DNA of 64,000 nucleotides from CBDVBE01 sp964543525 (GTDB lineage: Bacteria > Fibrobacterota > Chitinivibrionia > Chitinivibrionales > JANQEN01): NCBI GenBank assembly GCA_964543525.1, contig CAZIYW010000003.1, positions 1-64,000 on the forward strand, given 5' to 3'. Made by a program: the position numbers and the translations under genes. This document shows, piece by piece, positions 8,208 to 16,938 of the stretch (the stretch's first letter is position 1; each line of letters starts with the position of its first letter). A model generated the notes under the pieces. It was not told where the DNA came from, ran no database searches, and saw only the letters and a program-made list of their open reading frames with translations.

Positions 8208-8390
8208 ACATTTTACCGTTATCAGTATTTCACGTGGAAAAGGTAATTGGTTGTATTGCGGGTATAATATACGAATTTGCTATTCCTTGTGTATATATCA
8301 CCCCAAAATTTAATTTACAGGGGCTTTATTAGCTACATATAGTCTAAAACTATACTGATATTTTCAACTTTATTCAGCCAAATAGTGGTT

Positions 8391-9725
8391 ATGTTTGAAG
8401 AACTGAGCAGTCGATTCGAATCAATCTTTAAAAAGCTGAAGGGGCGCGGTAAGCTTACTGAGGAAAACATTAGTGAGGCGATGCGGGATGTGAAACGCGC
8501 GCTACTTGAAGCTGATGTTAACTACAAGGTCGTTAAGAATTTTACAGCGAAGGTAAAGGAAAAGGCTCTTGGCGCCGAAGTACTGCAGAGTGTCACTCCC
8601 GGACAGCAGTTCATTAAGATAGTGCATGAGGAATTAACCGGGCTTATGGGAGAAACTGCAGCAACGTTCCGGTTTCACACCAACAGGGTAAATACTGTTG
8701 TGATGGCCGGATTGCAGGGTTCCGGAAAGACAACCGCCTGTGCGAAACTTGCCCTTTATTTCCGCAGGAAGAACCACCGGCCGTTACTGGTTGCCTGTGA
8801 TACCTATCGTCCGGCAGCGATTAATCAGCTTGAAACACTCGGTAAATCTCTCAACATACCGGTATATGCGGATCGGAAGAAGAAGCCGCAGGATATCTGC
8901 CGTGACGCATTAAAACAGGCAAAACGCGAGGGATATACCTTTGTCATTATTGACACCGCCGGTCGTTTGCATATTGATGAGGCGATGATGAAGGAGCTTA
9001 AAGAGATCTGCTCAGTGTCACATCCGGAAGAGATTTTCTTTGTTGCAGATGCCATGACGGGCCAGGATGCGGTAACAGTTGCTGCCGAATTCTACCGTGA
9101 AATACATTTCTCCGGTGTTTTCCTGACTAAAATGGATGGTGATGCGCGCGGCGGCGCTGCACTCTCAATACGACAGGTAACCGGCGCGCCGGTGAATTTT
9201 ATCGGTGTTGGCGAAAAACCTGACGCAATAGAGCTTTTTCATCCTGAGCGTATGGCGTCGCGTATTCTCGGAATGGGTGATATTGTATCACTGGTTGAAA
9301 AAGCGCAGGAAGTCGTTGATGCTGAAAAAAGTAAAAAGCTGGAGCGGAAGATCCGTAAAAATGCGTTCACCCTTCAGGACTTTTTGGAACAATTGCGCCA
9401 GATTAAGAAAATGGGTTCACTGCAGGATCTGCTGGCAATGATTCCCGGTGTTGGTTCTCAGTTGCGGAATACCGAAGTCGATGCCGGCGCTCTGAAAAAA
9501 ATAGAGGCGATTATCTGTTCTATGACAGTGGTCGAACGGGAGAAACCCTCTATTATTGACGGGAGCCGGAAACGGCGAATATCAATGGGAAGCGGGACTT
9601 CGGTTCAGGATGTAAACAAGCTGTTAAAACAGTTTGATTCGATGAAAAGCATGATGAAACGTATGAATAAGATTGCAGGAAAACGGGGTCAGGCTGCCGC
9701 AATGAGGAATCTGTTTCCGTTTTAA
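8391..9725 (+). CDS. ffh: signal recognition particle GTPase Ffh
   Basis: The protein subunit of the bacterial signal recognition particle, which binds signal sequences and 4.5S RNA and delivers ribosomes to FtsY. The N domain (residues 1-90) is followed by the G domain with the P-loop GLQGSGKTT, DTAGR, TKMDGDARGG and the GVGEKPDAIELFHPERMASRILGMGD region, and a methionine-rich M domain that ends SMKSMMKRMNKIAGKRGQ. I chose the ATG at 8391 (MFEELSS...) rather than the GTG two codons upstream. The ribosomal/tRNA-modification genes follow, a common order (ffh-rpsP-rimM-trmD-rplS), but a 206-bp gap with a repeat separates it from rpsP. Confidence 0.97.
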   Translation: MFEELSSRFESIFKKLKGRGKLTEENISEAMRDVKRALLEADVNYKVVKNFTAKVKEKALGAEVLQSVTPGQQFIKIVHEELTGLMGETAATFRFHTNRVNTVVMAGLQGSGKTTACAKLALYFRRKNHRPLLVACDTYRPAAINQLETLGKSLNIPVYADRKKKPQDICRDALKQAKREGYTFVIIDTAGRLHIDEAMMKELKEICSVSHPEEIFFVADAMTGQDAVTVAAEFYREIHFSGVFLTKMDGDARGGAALSIRQVTGAPVNFIGVGEKPDAIELFHPERMASRILGMGDIVSLVEKAQEVVDAEKSKKLERKIRKNAFTLQDFLEQLRQIKKMGSLQDLLAMIPGVGSQLRNTEVDAGALKKIEAIICSMTVVEREKPSIIDGSRKRRISMGSGTSVQDVNKLLKQFDSMKSMMKRMNKIAGKRGQAAAMRNLFPF

Positions 9726-9799
9726 CGAGGATTAAATGTACTCTTTTCATCAAGATACAATTATTTTTATGCAGCATTTTTAAAAACAGGTTAATAAAT

Positions 9800-9896
9800 A
9801 GACTTGTTGCATAATTAAAATTAACATGAAAAATATGCTGTTTATACTTAAAAAAAGGCACTTTTTAATCCTAAAAACAAATTATGCAACAACTCT
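9800..9896. repeat. 97-bp MITE-like element with 17-bp inverted ends
   Basis: AGACTTGTTGCATAATT (9800-9816) and AATTATGCAACAACTCT (9880-9896) are inverted copies matching at 16 of 17 positions and bound an AT-rich, non-coding 97-bp segment between ffh and rpsP. The size and ends fit a miniature inverted-repeat element or IS remnant, but no clear target duplication is visible. The transcript could also fold into a long hairpin. Confidence 0.5.
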
Positions 9897-9931
9897 AATA
9901 ATTCCAATACACTATTCACAAGGAGATTTTT

Positions 9932-10285
9932 TTGTCAGTAAAAATTCGTCTTGCCCGCCGGGGAAGAAAAAAGGTTGCCCGATACCGGATCGTTGCGGCT
10001 GACAGCCGGAGTCCCCGCGACGGCCGTTTTATTGAGACTCTCGGAACGTATAATCCCCAGGCCGATCCAAAGGAGTTTGCAATAAATGTCGCTCGAGTGG
10101 GGTATTGGCTGAAACAGGGCGCGGAAGTGACTGAAACCGTCAGAAATCTTCTGGATGAAGACCGTTTCAGCGAAAAATATGAAGCGCTTGAAAAAGGCCT
10201 TGAAATCGAGAAACTCGATATTGCACGAAAACCGGAGCGGAAACGCAAACAGAAAAGAAAAGAAAAAGCTGCGCAAGAGAGCTGA
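9932..10285 (+). CDS. rpsP: 30S ribosomal protein S16
   Basis: A 117-residue S16, a small-subunit assembly protein. The N-terminal SVKIRLARRGRKKVARYRIVAADSRSPRDGRFIETLGTYNP is diagnostic. It starts with TTG at 9932, supported by an AAGGAG Shine-Dalgarno just upstream; there is no nearby ATG. The C-terminal tail is Lys/Arg-rich. It is the first gene of the rpsP-rimM-trmD-rplS operon, and rimM begins 2 nt after its stop, so the two are translationally coupled. Confidence 0.97.
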   Translation: MSVKIRLARRGRKKVARYRIVAADSRSPRDGRFIETLGTYNPQADPKEFAINVARVGYWLKQGAEVTETVRNLLDEDRFSEKYEALEKGLEIEKLDIARKPERKRKQKRKEKAAQES

Positions 10286-10287
10286 TT

Positions 10288-10845
10288 GTGGAGGATTCGG
10301 CAGCTTCTGATAAAGCTCAGCAGGCGTTTGAATCTGAATACATTGCCGTCGCGAATATTGGCAAACCGATTGGTCTTAAGGGATGGTGCAGGATATTTCC
10401 GTTTGGTAGGACCATTGAGGTCCTGACCGTTCCCGTTTCTCTGAAAGCTGGTAAGGATACGCCGCGTCTGAGTGTTGAAATCGCTGAGTTACAAAATGAT
10501 GTAAAGGGATATAAAGCACGATTCACCGGTTATACCGACATAGAAGCGATTGATACGCTGAAAAATTACCGGTTGTTTATTCCCAGGAGGCAACTACCCA
10601 AGCGATCGCCTGATGAGTATTTCCATTTTGAGCTTGAAGGAATGCGTGTCCTGGACGATAAGACGAATGAATGTATTGGTACGATTGTAAAGGTGCATAA
10701 TTATCCGACTACCGATGCACTTGAGGTACGCAAGGAAAGCGGGTACACGTTTGTTATTCCCATGAACAGGGAGGCTGTAACGAAAATAGACGGAAGTGCA
10801 GGTACGATTTTAATAAATAAAGAAATTATTGATGAATTATTGTAA
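10288..10845 (+). CDS. rimM: 16S rRNA processing/ribosome maturation factor RimM
   Basis: A 185-residue RimM that binds ribosomal protein S19 and assists 30S head maturation. The N-terminal barrel carries VANIGKPIGLKGWCRIFPFG and the C-terminal PRC-type barrel the YFHFELEGMRVLDD...IGTIVKV and TFVIPMNREAVTKID blocks. It starts with GTG immediately after rpsP. The KH-domain gene often found between rpsP and rimM is absent, a normal variant. Confidence 0.95.
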   Translation: MEDSAASDKAQQAFESEYIAVANIGKPIGLKGWCRIFPFGRTIEVLTVPVSLKAGKDTPRLSVEIAELQNDVKGYKARFTGYTDIEAIDTLKNYRLFIPRRQLPKRSPDEYFHFELEGMRVLDDKTNECIGTIVKVHNYPTTDALEVRKESGYTFVIPMNREAVTKIDGSAGTILINKEIIDELL

Positions 10846-10865
10846 TTATAATAAAAAATAGAAAT

Positions 10866-11582
10866 ATGTTCTTTGAAATAATAACACTGTTTCCTTCCCT
10901 GTTTGAGGGCGTTTTTTCCGACAGTATCATTAAACGGGCGCTGGAAAAGAAGCTGATTTCCATTAACATTGATGATATACGTCAGTATGCGCTGGAGCCT
11001 CACAAGAGCGTCGATGATTATCCATACGGTGGTGATCCGGGGATGCTGCTGAAACCTGAGCCTGTTGCACGGGCAATCAAAGCGGCGAAGAAACGGTTGC
11101 CGCAGTCGGAACCGAAGGTGATTTATCTCAGTCCCCACGGGGAACGATTAACGCATAATATTGTCGACGAGTTGCAGCGCGAGAATGGGTTGATCCTGTT
11201 ATGCGGTCGCTATAAGGGGATTGATTATCGTATCAGTGAAGCGTATGTTGATCGTGAACTGTCGGTGGGGGATTATGTGCTCTCCGGAGGAGAGATAGCC
11301 GCAATGATTGTCGTTGATGCAGTGACACGGCTCATTCCCGGTGTTCTGGGAAACCGTGACAGTGCGAGTAAGGATTCTTTTTTCAACGGTCTTCTCAGTC
11401 CGCCCCATTATACCAGGCCAGAGGTGTTTGAAGGTATGCGTGTCCCGGACGTGCTCCTGAGCGGCCATCATGAAAAAATCAGAGAATGGCAGCTGGAGCA
11501 GGCCAAGAGGATAACACGGGAACGACGTCCGGATTTATGGGAGCAGTATTGCGCAAACTATAACGAAAATAACAAGAAGTAA
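10866..11582 (+). CDS. trmD: tRNA (guanine37-N1)-methyltransferase
   Basis: A 238-residue SPOUT methyltransferase that makes m1G37 in tRNAs to prevent frameshifting. It begins MFFEIITLFPSLFEGVF, and the knotted SAM-binding region reads LLCGRYKGIDYRI...ELSVGDYVLSGGEIAAM, with the PPHYTRPEVFEG substrate-binding block after it. The length is normal. It is third in the operon, 20 nt after rimM; rplS follows after 19 nt. Confidence 0.97.
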   Translation: MFFEIITLFPSLFEGVFSDSIIKRALEKKLISINIDDIRQYALEPHKSVDDYPYGGDPGMLLKPEPVARAIKAAKKRLPQSEPKVIYLSPHGERLTHNIVDELQRENGLILLCGRYKGIDYRISEAYVDRELSVGDYVLSGGEIAAMIVVDAVTRLIPGVLGNRDSASKDSFFNGLLSPPHYTRPEVFEGMRVPDVLLSGHHEKIREWQLEQAKRITRERRPDLWEQYCANYNENNKK

Positions 11583-11601
11583 TTTTACAGAGGAGGTTTT
11601 T

Positions 11602-11949
11602 GTGGAGGCTATCATTAAAGATGTCGAAAAGGAATATTTAACCGATAGAGAGGTGACTTTTAATGTCGGGGATACTATTGCCGTATCGTTTAAAATACGC
11701 GAAGGAAATAAAACAAGAATTCAGAGTTTCCAGGGCGTTGTCATTCAACGGAGTGGTTCGGGAATGGGGGCGACCTTTACTGTGCGTAAGGCATCGGGGA
11801 ATAATGTCTATGTCGAGAGGGTATTCCCCGTTCATTCACCTCTCATTACCGAGATAAAGGTGGTTCGACGGGGCCGGGTGCGTCGCGCAAAGCTCTATTA
11901 TCTCAGAAGCAGAACCGGGAAGGCAACCCGTATCAGGGAAAAGAAATAA
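11602..11949 (+). CDS. rplS: 50S ribosomal protein L19
   Basis: A 115-residue L19, located at the 30S-50S interface. The FNVGDTIAVSFKIREGNKTRIQSFQGVVI and ERVFPVHSPLITEIKVVRRGRVRRAKLYYLR blocks are diagnostic. It starts with GTG after a strong GAGGAGG Shine-Dalgarno. It is the last gene of the conserved operon. The CNB genes start about 50 nt further on the same strand with no terminator seen between, so readthrough is likely. Confidence 0.97.
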   Translation: MEAIIKDVEKEYLTDREVTFNVGDTIAVSFKIREGNKTRIQSFQGVVIQRSGSGMGATFTVRKASGNNVYVERVFPVHSPLITEIKVVRRGRVRRAKLYYLRSRTGKATRIREKK

Positions 11950-11996
11950 CTGTTTCTTTTATTTAGAGAATATTGTATTATAAAGGGTGGATATAA

Positions 11997-13037
11997 ATGA
12001 TATCTTCCCTTTTTTTTATTGTCCAAAACATTATAATAGTTACTATGCCGACATCAGAAAGAGCGCAGTTAAAAACCGGTAAACGGCCGCAGCAGCTTGT
12101 CACGAGAAGCCTTAAAGAGGGAGACGTCCTTTTTGAAGAGGGCTCGCTCGGCAGAGAGTTATTTATTATTCAGGAAGGAAAAGTCGGGGTATATAAAGAT
12201 ACCGCTGAAGGACCTATAGAGCTTGCGACAATAGAGAAAAACGGTATTATCGGCGAGATGTCGCTTCTTGATAATCAGCCGCGATCTGCTACGATACGCG
12301 CCCTTGAACCTACCACCGTGGTGGTAATCAGTGAATCCGTGTTTCAGGCTACGTTGCAGAAAGCACCTGTGTGGTTGACAAGTATTGTAAAAATTGTTGT
12401 CAGCAGACTCCGTGATGCAAATAAGCGGGTTGATCAGACAGCGCTTCGTGATCGTGAGCGCGGACTGATCTCACTGATACTGATACTTCTTCCTGAATGT
12501 AAATATGAATTCTCATCACAGCTGGCACTCAGCTATGATACGGTTGTGGTGGAAGCGTACTATGTCTGCCGGTTGAAGAAACGGGAGATTGAGAAGCTGA
12601 TTGCACGATTGGAAAAACGTGGCTTAATTGAGGTGGCCGAGGATACGGAACATAAAAAACACCTGTGCCTGAAAGATCTGGATGTGGTTAAATTATTCTA
12701 TGAGTATCTTACCCTCAAGAGCCAGCAGAAGAAATTCAAGGAGATGAGTATTCCGCAGGAAGCGGTCGGGGTCCTGAGTAATATTGCCTACGTGGCTCAG
12801 AAATCGGGGAAAGAGACCGCTGAAGGCACCGCCCTGTTGAAATCGGCTTTTATAGCGGATATGGCAGGTAAAAATCCCGATAAGATTGAGAAAATGCTCC
12901 TTGATTTACGAAGAAGAAATTTGCTGAACATCATGCCCGAGGGCGACGATTCACTTATTATTTTCAAGCAGGAGACCCTGAGTCGCATTAAGAAAATCAA
13001 AGAGTGGTTACCTCGTTTTGAGATGGATGTTGCATGA
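11997..13037 (+). CDS. CNB-domain regulator with winged-helix-like C-terminus (copy 1)
   Basis: A 346-residue protein. A CNB domain (about residues 33-150) has an intact phosphate-binding cassette GEMSLLDNQPRSAT (86-99, with R96). The remaining 200 residues are helical and contain REIEKLIARLEKRGLIEV and IEKMLLDLRRRNLLNIM, which look like two winged-helix units, so it may bind DNA as CRP does, with a duplicated output domain. It is paralogous with the next gene, which it overlaps by 4 nt (ATGA). The ATG at 11997 has a GGGTGG upstream; a second possible start is the ATG at 12045, which would remove a hydrophobic 16-residue leader. Confidence 0.8.
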   Translation: MISSLFFIVQNIIIVTMPTSERAQLKTGKRPQQLVTRSLKEGDVLFEEGSLGRELFIIQEGKVGVYKDTAEGPIELATIEKNGIIGEMSLLDNQPRSATIRALEPTTVVVISESVFQATLQKAPVWLTSIVKIVVSRLRDANKRVDQTALRDRERGLISLILILLPECKYEFSSQLALSYDTVVVEAYYVCRLKKREIEKLIARLEKRGLIEVAEDTEHKKHLCLKDLDVVKLFYEYLTLKSQQKKFKEMSIPQEAVGVLSNIAYVAQKSGKETAEGTALLKSAFIADMAGKNPDKIEKMLLDLRRRNLLNIMPEGDDSLIIFKQETLSRIKKIKEWLPRFEMDVA

Positions 13038-14071
13038 AAAGCACTTCACAGAAACCCAAGCAAAAGGTTGGTTCCGGTCGTAATATAACAAAAGTGAACG
13101 AGCGGATCTATAAACGTGGCTCCCTTATGTTTATTGAGGGAGAGTTGAGCGCCGAAATGTTTATTATCCGTTCCGGAAAAATCAGGATCCTTAAACAGGA
13201 AGGGGATAAAACGGTGGAGCTGGCCGTTCTCGGTCCCGGGAGTGTGCTGGGAGAATTGTCCCTCCTCGATCATCAGCCGCGATCCGCTACGGCCCAGGTT
13301 ATCGAAGATCTGAAGGTAACCGTAATTGACGAGAAGATGTTTGACCATACCATGAAAACCATTCCAAACTGGCTCGCCAATATTATCCAGGTTGTCGTCA
13401 CCAGGTTGCGTGACACCATGAAGAGAACCGGCGACAGTATCGTACAAAAAAGCATTGCCGGCGTTGTTAAAATCCTGCTGCTTCTTTACAAGAGTGACAG
13501 TGTTGAACATGAAGGAGAGAAGCGAATCCCGATGACCAGAGCAAAGGAGGCTGTCAGTTCAATAATAGGTATCGGCGATATTGAAACGGAAAATGTATTT
13601 ATGCATCTTATCCTTAAAGAGATGATGTATATCCGTAAGGATGAAGCGGGCAAAGAATATATTATTCTTGTGGATGACTCGGTGCTGCACTTATATATGA
13701 ATTTCCTTCGTGCGGTTCAGCGCGGTATAGCCATGCCTGGAGAAAACCTTACCGATCAGGCAGTTGAATTGGCTCAGATAATAATTGACGCCGGAGAGAA
13801 GAACGGTAAAACAGTAAAAGCGCGCGTCAAAAAAATCGGTTTAACTCAGGTTGAAGTCGAGCTCCAGCGGCAGGGCAAGGGACAGTATATTGATCTTGAT
13901 GCGCTGGATTCCCTGGTAGAAGCTAAGGTTGTCTTTAAAGAGCAGGATGCCGTAAAAACATCGCATCAAACTCATAAACGTATTGTACTCGTTTACAACG
14001 AAAAAACGCTTAACAGGATTGTGACCCTGCATGTATGGCTGCCGAAATTCAAGGAGGAAGTAATATTATAA
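13034..14071 (+). CDS. CNB-domain regulator (copy 2)
   Basis: A 345-residue paralogue of the preceding protein: an N-terminal CNB domain (about 22-140; cassette GELSLLDHQPRSAT at 73-86, R83) and a long helical C-terminal half ending NRIVTLHVWLPKFKEEVIL, matching the SRIKKIKEWLPRFEMDV end of copy 1. Its ATG overlaps the stop codon of copy 1, so the two are coupled and may form a heterodimer. The cyclic nucleotide and the target genes are unknown. Its 3' end overlaps the proposed start of the RNA methyltransferase by 37 nt. Confidence 0.8.
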   Translation: MKSTSQKPKQKVGSGRNITKVNERIYKRGSLMFIEGELSAEMFIIRSGKIRILKQEGDKTVELAVLGPGSVLGELSLLDHQPRSATAQVIEDLKVTVIDEKMFDHTMKTIPNWLANIIQVVVTRLRDTMKRTGDSIVQKSIAGVVKILLLLYKSDSVEHEGEKRIPMTRAKEAVSSIIGIGDIETENVFMHLILKEMMYIRKDEAGKEYIILVDDSVLHLYMNFLRAVQRGIAMPGENLTDQAVELAQIIIDAGEKNGKTVKARVKKIGLTQVEVELQRQGKGQYIDLDALDSLVEAKVVFKEQDAVKTSHQTHKRIVLVYNEKTLNRIVTLHVWLPKFKEEVIL

Positions 14072-14811
14072 AACCGCTGAAATGGTATAAAAAACTGCGT
14101 ACCGGTAAAGGACGAAAGGAAACCGGTATGTTTCTTGTTGAGGGGCCCAGAGCGGTTAATCAGGTGTTGAAATGCCATCCTGAGCGTATACATGAAATAC
14201 TTATTGACGAAAAAGCAGTGATTCGCCGTGCGAAGAAGGTACCTGTCCGTGAAATTACATCGCGACAACTTGCATCACTTGTATCAAGCAGGACATCCCA
14301 GGGTATCCTGGCAGTCGTTACTCTGCCTCCTCAATCTGATTCGACAGAATTGCCGGAAGATTGCGGAACGAAAATCCTGCTGCTTGAGAGTGTCCAGGAT
14401 CCCGGTAATGTGGGAACACTCATACGAACGGCAGCTGCCTTTAATTTTTCAGGGGTTATATTAAGCGATACCTGTGCGGATCCATTTGCACCCAAGGCTG
14501 TCCGGGCTTCTGCCGGATCACTCCTTGCCGTCTGGATAAGGAGAACAATTAACTATCTTTCCCTGGCCGCCTCACTGAAGCGAAAGGGTTTTACAGTTGT
14601 TGCAGCGGATACTCACGGCAAAGAAGCCGTTGATCGTTTGTCGGAAAAGAGACTTGTTTTCCTACTGGGGAGTGAAGGGAAAGGACTCTCTCCGGCCGCC
14701 AGAGAACTTGCCGATAGAGTGGTGACTATCCCCTACAATGCGGAGGAGGTCGAGTCTCTGAATGTGGCCGCAGCAGGGGCTATTGGTATGTTTGTTGTAA
14801 CCGGCAGCTAG
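14035..14811 (+). CDS. TrmH/SpoU-family RNA 2'-O-methyltransferase
   Basis: A 258-residue rRNA/tRNA ribose methyltransferase. The N-terminal substrate-binding domain (NIIKPLKWYKKLRTGK...GMFLVEGPRAVNQVL) is followed by the SPOUT knot with LLLESVQDPGNVGTLIRTAAAF, KAVRASAGSL, VFLLGSEGKGLSPA and VTIPYNAEEVESLNVAAAGAI, the three SpoU motifs. It probably methylates 23S rRNA, but the site cannot be read from sequence. The ATG at 14035 lies 37 nt inside the preceding gene and has no Shine-Dalgarno; a GGAGG at 14053-14057 is well spaced for an ATT codon at 14065, an alternative start. Confidence 0.9.
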   Translation: MAAEIQGGSNIIKPLKWYKKLRTGKGRKETGMFLVEGPRAVNQVLKCHPERIHEILIDEKAVIRRAKKVPVREITSRQLASLVSSRTSQGILAVVTLPPQSDSTELPEDCGTKILLLESVQDPGNVGTLIRTAAAFNFSGVILSDTCADPFAPKAVRASAGSLLAVWIRRTINYLSLAASLKRKGFTVVAADTHGKEAVDRLSEKRLVFLLGSEGKGLSPAARELADRVVTIPYNAEEVESLNVAAAGAIGMFVVTGS

Positions 14812-14819
14812 TTAGTTTC

Positions 14820-14841
14820 TGTCAATCGTTAACACAAACTA
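14820..14841. repeat. 22-bp dispersed repeat, copy A
   Basis: This 22-base string (TGTCAATCGTTAACA followed by CAAACTA) recurs at 54309-54330 with a single mismatch. Here it lies between the convergent methyltransferase and GGDEF genes, inside a TTAGTTT...AAACTAA inverted repeat that could end transcription. Confidence 0.5.
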
Positions 14842-15987
14842 AGCAAATGCAATGCAGCCTTTACCACTCCGTTTTGCCTTATACATGGCATCATCCGCTC
14901 GCTTGACAATAGATTCTTCGTTGTCATTCAGCAGTGCTTCGGTAATACCTATTGACAAACTGGTCATACCGAATTTAAACGCGCCAAATTGTTTCTGGAT
15001 ACGGTCGGCAACCACTTTCGCCTGGTTTTTATCGGTATCCGGCAGAATAATAACAAATTCGTCACCACCGTATCGATAGCCGGAGTCAATGTCGGCGCGT
15101 ATGCAGACGTTTATTACTTTTGCCAGTGAAGCGAGTACATGATCGCCCATCTGATGACCTTCCGTATCGTTGAGCTCTTTGAATCGGTCAATATCTATGA
15201 GGATAAGGGACAGTTTCCTGGCAGGATTTCTGCCGTGACGTTTTAATTCACGTTTTATCTCGTTATAGAAATGCCGGACGTTAAACAGTTCGGTTAAACT
15301 GTCGGTTATCGCCAGAAGGCTTAACTGCTCATTTTTCCTTCTCAGTTCCTGTTCAAGTTTTTTCCTGTCGGTTATATCTTTTGCAGTAACGACGAAACCG
15401 TTAATATTAATATTTTCATAATTCATTTTTGAGATAGACAGATTGAGTTGTTTAATCTCACCGGTTTTGGTCCTTATTGATATTTCTTTGTCAACTAGGT
15501 TGCCGATCTTATCGGCTTTTTCCACAATGCGGGCGATTTCCTTTTCATTAACAAAAAGCATCGAGAGGGATTTGCCGAGGACCTCTTCCTGGCTGTATCC
15601 AAAATGATTTTCTGCACCTTTGTTAAATTTAAGAATGAAAGAATCAAAATCGATGGTCAGGATAATATCATTTGAATTTTGAATGATATTTTCGAGATAA
15701 TTTACCTTTTTCCTGCCGAGCCGTTTCATAAGCGATTCTTTTTCCGTCCTTTTAATATAAAGGGATAAGTAGGACAGAAACCACCAGGTGAAAAGAGGCG
15801 GTATACATAGTACCGGCAGTGCGATAATGAATCTCAGGTGCAGACCGACAGGGAGTATTAAGGCAAAGATTACACAGGTTATCGTGATAAGTGAGCCGCT
15901 GAGGCCGAGGAGCAGCGTACCTCTTTTTAGTGTGTTTTTATCGGAGGATTTGGGATCCGTTACTATTTTTAAGAACAGCTTTCTCAT
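14839..15987 (-). CDS. membrane-anchored PAS-GGDEF diguanylate cyclase
   Basis: A 382-residue protein that probably makes c-di-GMP. Two N-terminal transmembrane helices (about residues 24-75) are followed by a PAS domain (about 90-205, ILTIDFDSFILKFNKGAENHFGYSQEEVLGKS) and a GGDEF domain (about 220-382) with an intact active-site motif in GYRYGGDEFVIILP and the KLSLILIDIDRFKELND metal/base region. The residues before GGDEF (RADIDSGYRY) do not give a correctly spaced RxxD inhibitory site, so product inhibition may be absent. It stands alone. Possible consumers of its signal in this window are pili and flagella. Confidence 0.92.
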   Translation of the reverse strand: MRKLFLKIVTDPKSSDKNTLKRGTLLLGLSGSLITITCVIFALILPVGLHLRFIIALPVLCIPPLFTWWFLSYLSLYIKRTEKESLMKRLGRKKVNYLENIIQNSNDIILTIDFDSFILKFNKGAENHFGYSQEEVLGKSLSMLFVNEKEIARIVEKADKIGNLVDKEISIRTKTGEIKQLNLSISKMNYENININGFVVTAKDITDRKKLEQELRRKNEQLSLLAITDSLTELFNVRHFYNEIKRELKRHGRNPARKLSLILIDIDRFKELNDTEGHQMGDHVLASLAKVINVCIRADIDSGYRYGGDEFVIILPDTDKNQAKVVADRIQKQFGAFKFGMTSLSIGITEALLNDNEESIVKRADDAMYKAKRSGKGCIAFA

Positions 15988-16411
15988 CTAAAGATAAACC
16001 GGTTAAATTCCTTTTACCAAAGTATGGACAAATAATATAAAATATAACACGGCTTTGGTATATATCCGCTAAAATATTGAATAAAGGCGCTTGCTCCGTT
16101 TTCTCAGTCAATATTTTAAAAAGGGTTTATCATCGTTTATTATTATCTGATATTGCGTTGATTAAGTACTAACCGAATTTTCCGGATTTACATCGCTTAG
16201 AAGAGAGTGGTGTACTATTGAAGGAGACTATTTATCTGTTTAATAATACGTGGGTTTATATTGCTTTAATTGCAAACAGGATATAATTTTTATGTCTTTA
16301 CAATTCCAGAGGCAAATCATCTTTTTTCCCAGGTTTTCAGACGATTAACGTCTCAGGGCATATGGCCGGCTATCACGCGAAAGAATTTCATGTATTAAGG
16401 AAGCATGAACT
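15988..16411. other. gene-free interval (424 bp)
   Basis: AT-rich spacer between the divergent GGDEF and DUF2294 genes. It contains an inverted repeat AAAATATTGA (16071-16080) / TCAATATTTT (16108-16117) and a promoter-like TTGCTT (16261-16266), 15 nt, TATAAT (16282-16287) facing the DUF2294 gene. I see no gene in it. Confidence 0.6.
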
Positions 16412-16792
16412 ATGGTAAAAAAGAAATATTTTACCAAGGGGCAGATGGAAGCTGATATCAGTGATGCGGTTACGCGCTTCGAAAAGGAATACATGGGCCG
16501 GGGACCTTTAGAGACAAAGACTTTTATCCTGAATGATATGGTAGTAATACGCTTACGAGGTGTTTTAACCAGAGCAGAAGTGAAACTGATGAAATCGGAT
16601 AGAAAGTCCCGTGGGAGAGATCTCATAAAGCAGATGCGTACTGAACTTATTGAAAACGGTCGTTCTCTGCTGGAGGCTGCAGTGCGAAGTGTTACCAGGC
16701 GAAAAATCAAATCCCTTCACACGGATATCAGTACCGTTACCGGGGAAAAAATAATTGTTTTTATTCTTGAAAAGCCGGTGGAATTTATTTAA
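16412..16792 (+). CDS. DUF2294 / MpsC-like protein
   Basis: A 126-residue protein resembling the DUF2294 family, whose members include the MpsC domain of a Na+-translocating membrane-potential-generating system. The diagnostic core is VIRLRGVLTRAEVKLM, followed by R-x-L-I-K-Q-M-R-T-E-L and a C-terminal IKSLHTDISTVTGEKIIVFILEKPV strand region. It has no membrane segment, so it may be a soluble partner. No mpsA/mpsB genes are adjacent, and the true role is unknown. An AAGGAA Shine-Dalgarno lies upstream. Confidence 0.75.
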   Translation: MVKKKYFTKGQMEADISDAVTRFEKEYMGRGPLETKTFILNDMVVIRLRGVLTRAEVKLMKSDRKSRGRDLIKQMRTELIENGRSLLEAAVRSVTRRKIKSLHTDISTVTGEKIIVFILEKPVEFI

Positions 16793-16848
16793 CTTTTTAT
16801 TTTATAGGGGCTTAGCCCTATATTTATGGGCAGGAACATATTTTATCC

Positions 16849-16876
16849 TTGCCAACCGCAGGAGAAATAGTATAAT
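16849..16876 (+). promoter_or_regulatory. putative promoter of the acc cluster
   Basis: TTGCCA (16849-16854), a 16-nt spacer and a perfect TATAAT (16871-16876). It would give a leader of about 225 nt before accD. Confidence 0.5.
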
Positions 16877-16906
16877 TTAGCTCTTTAATACTGCACGGCT
16901 GCTGGA

Positions 16907-16938
16907 CAGAAAAGAGATTTAATAAATCTGTTTCTCTG
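16907..16938 (+). promoter_or_regulatory. hairpin in the accD leader
   Basis: CAGAAAAGAGATTT and AAATCTGTTTCTCTG can pair over about 13 bp, with one bulge, one mismatch and a 3-nt loop. It has no T run after it, so it is not a terminator; it could be a regulatory or stabilising structure. Confidence 0.35.

Noticed and set aside
8208..8390. Possible 4.5S RNA gene beside ffh
   Set aside because: No GGAAGCAGCCA-type tetraloop helix or long GC-rich hairpin is present; the region is AT-rich.
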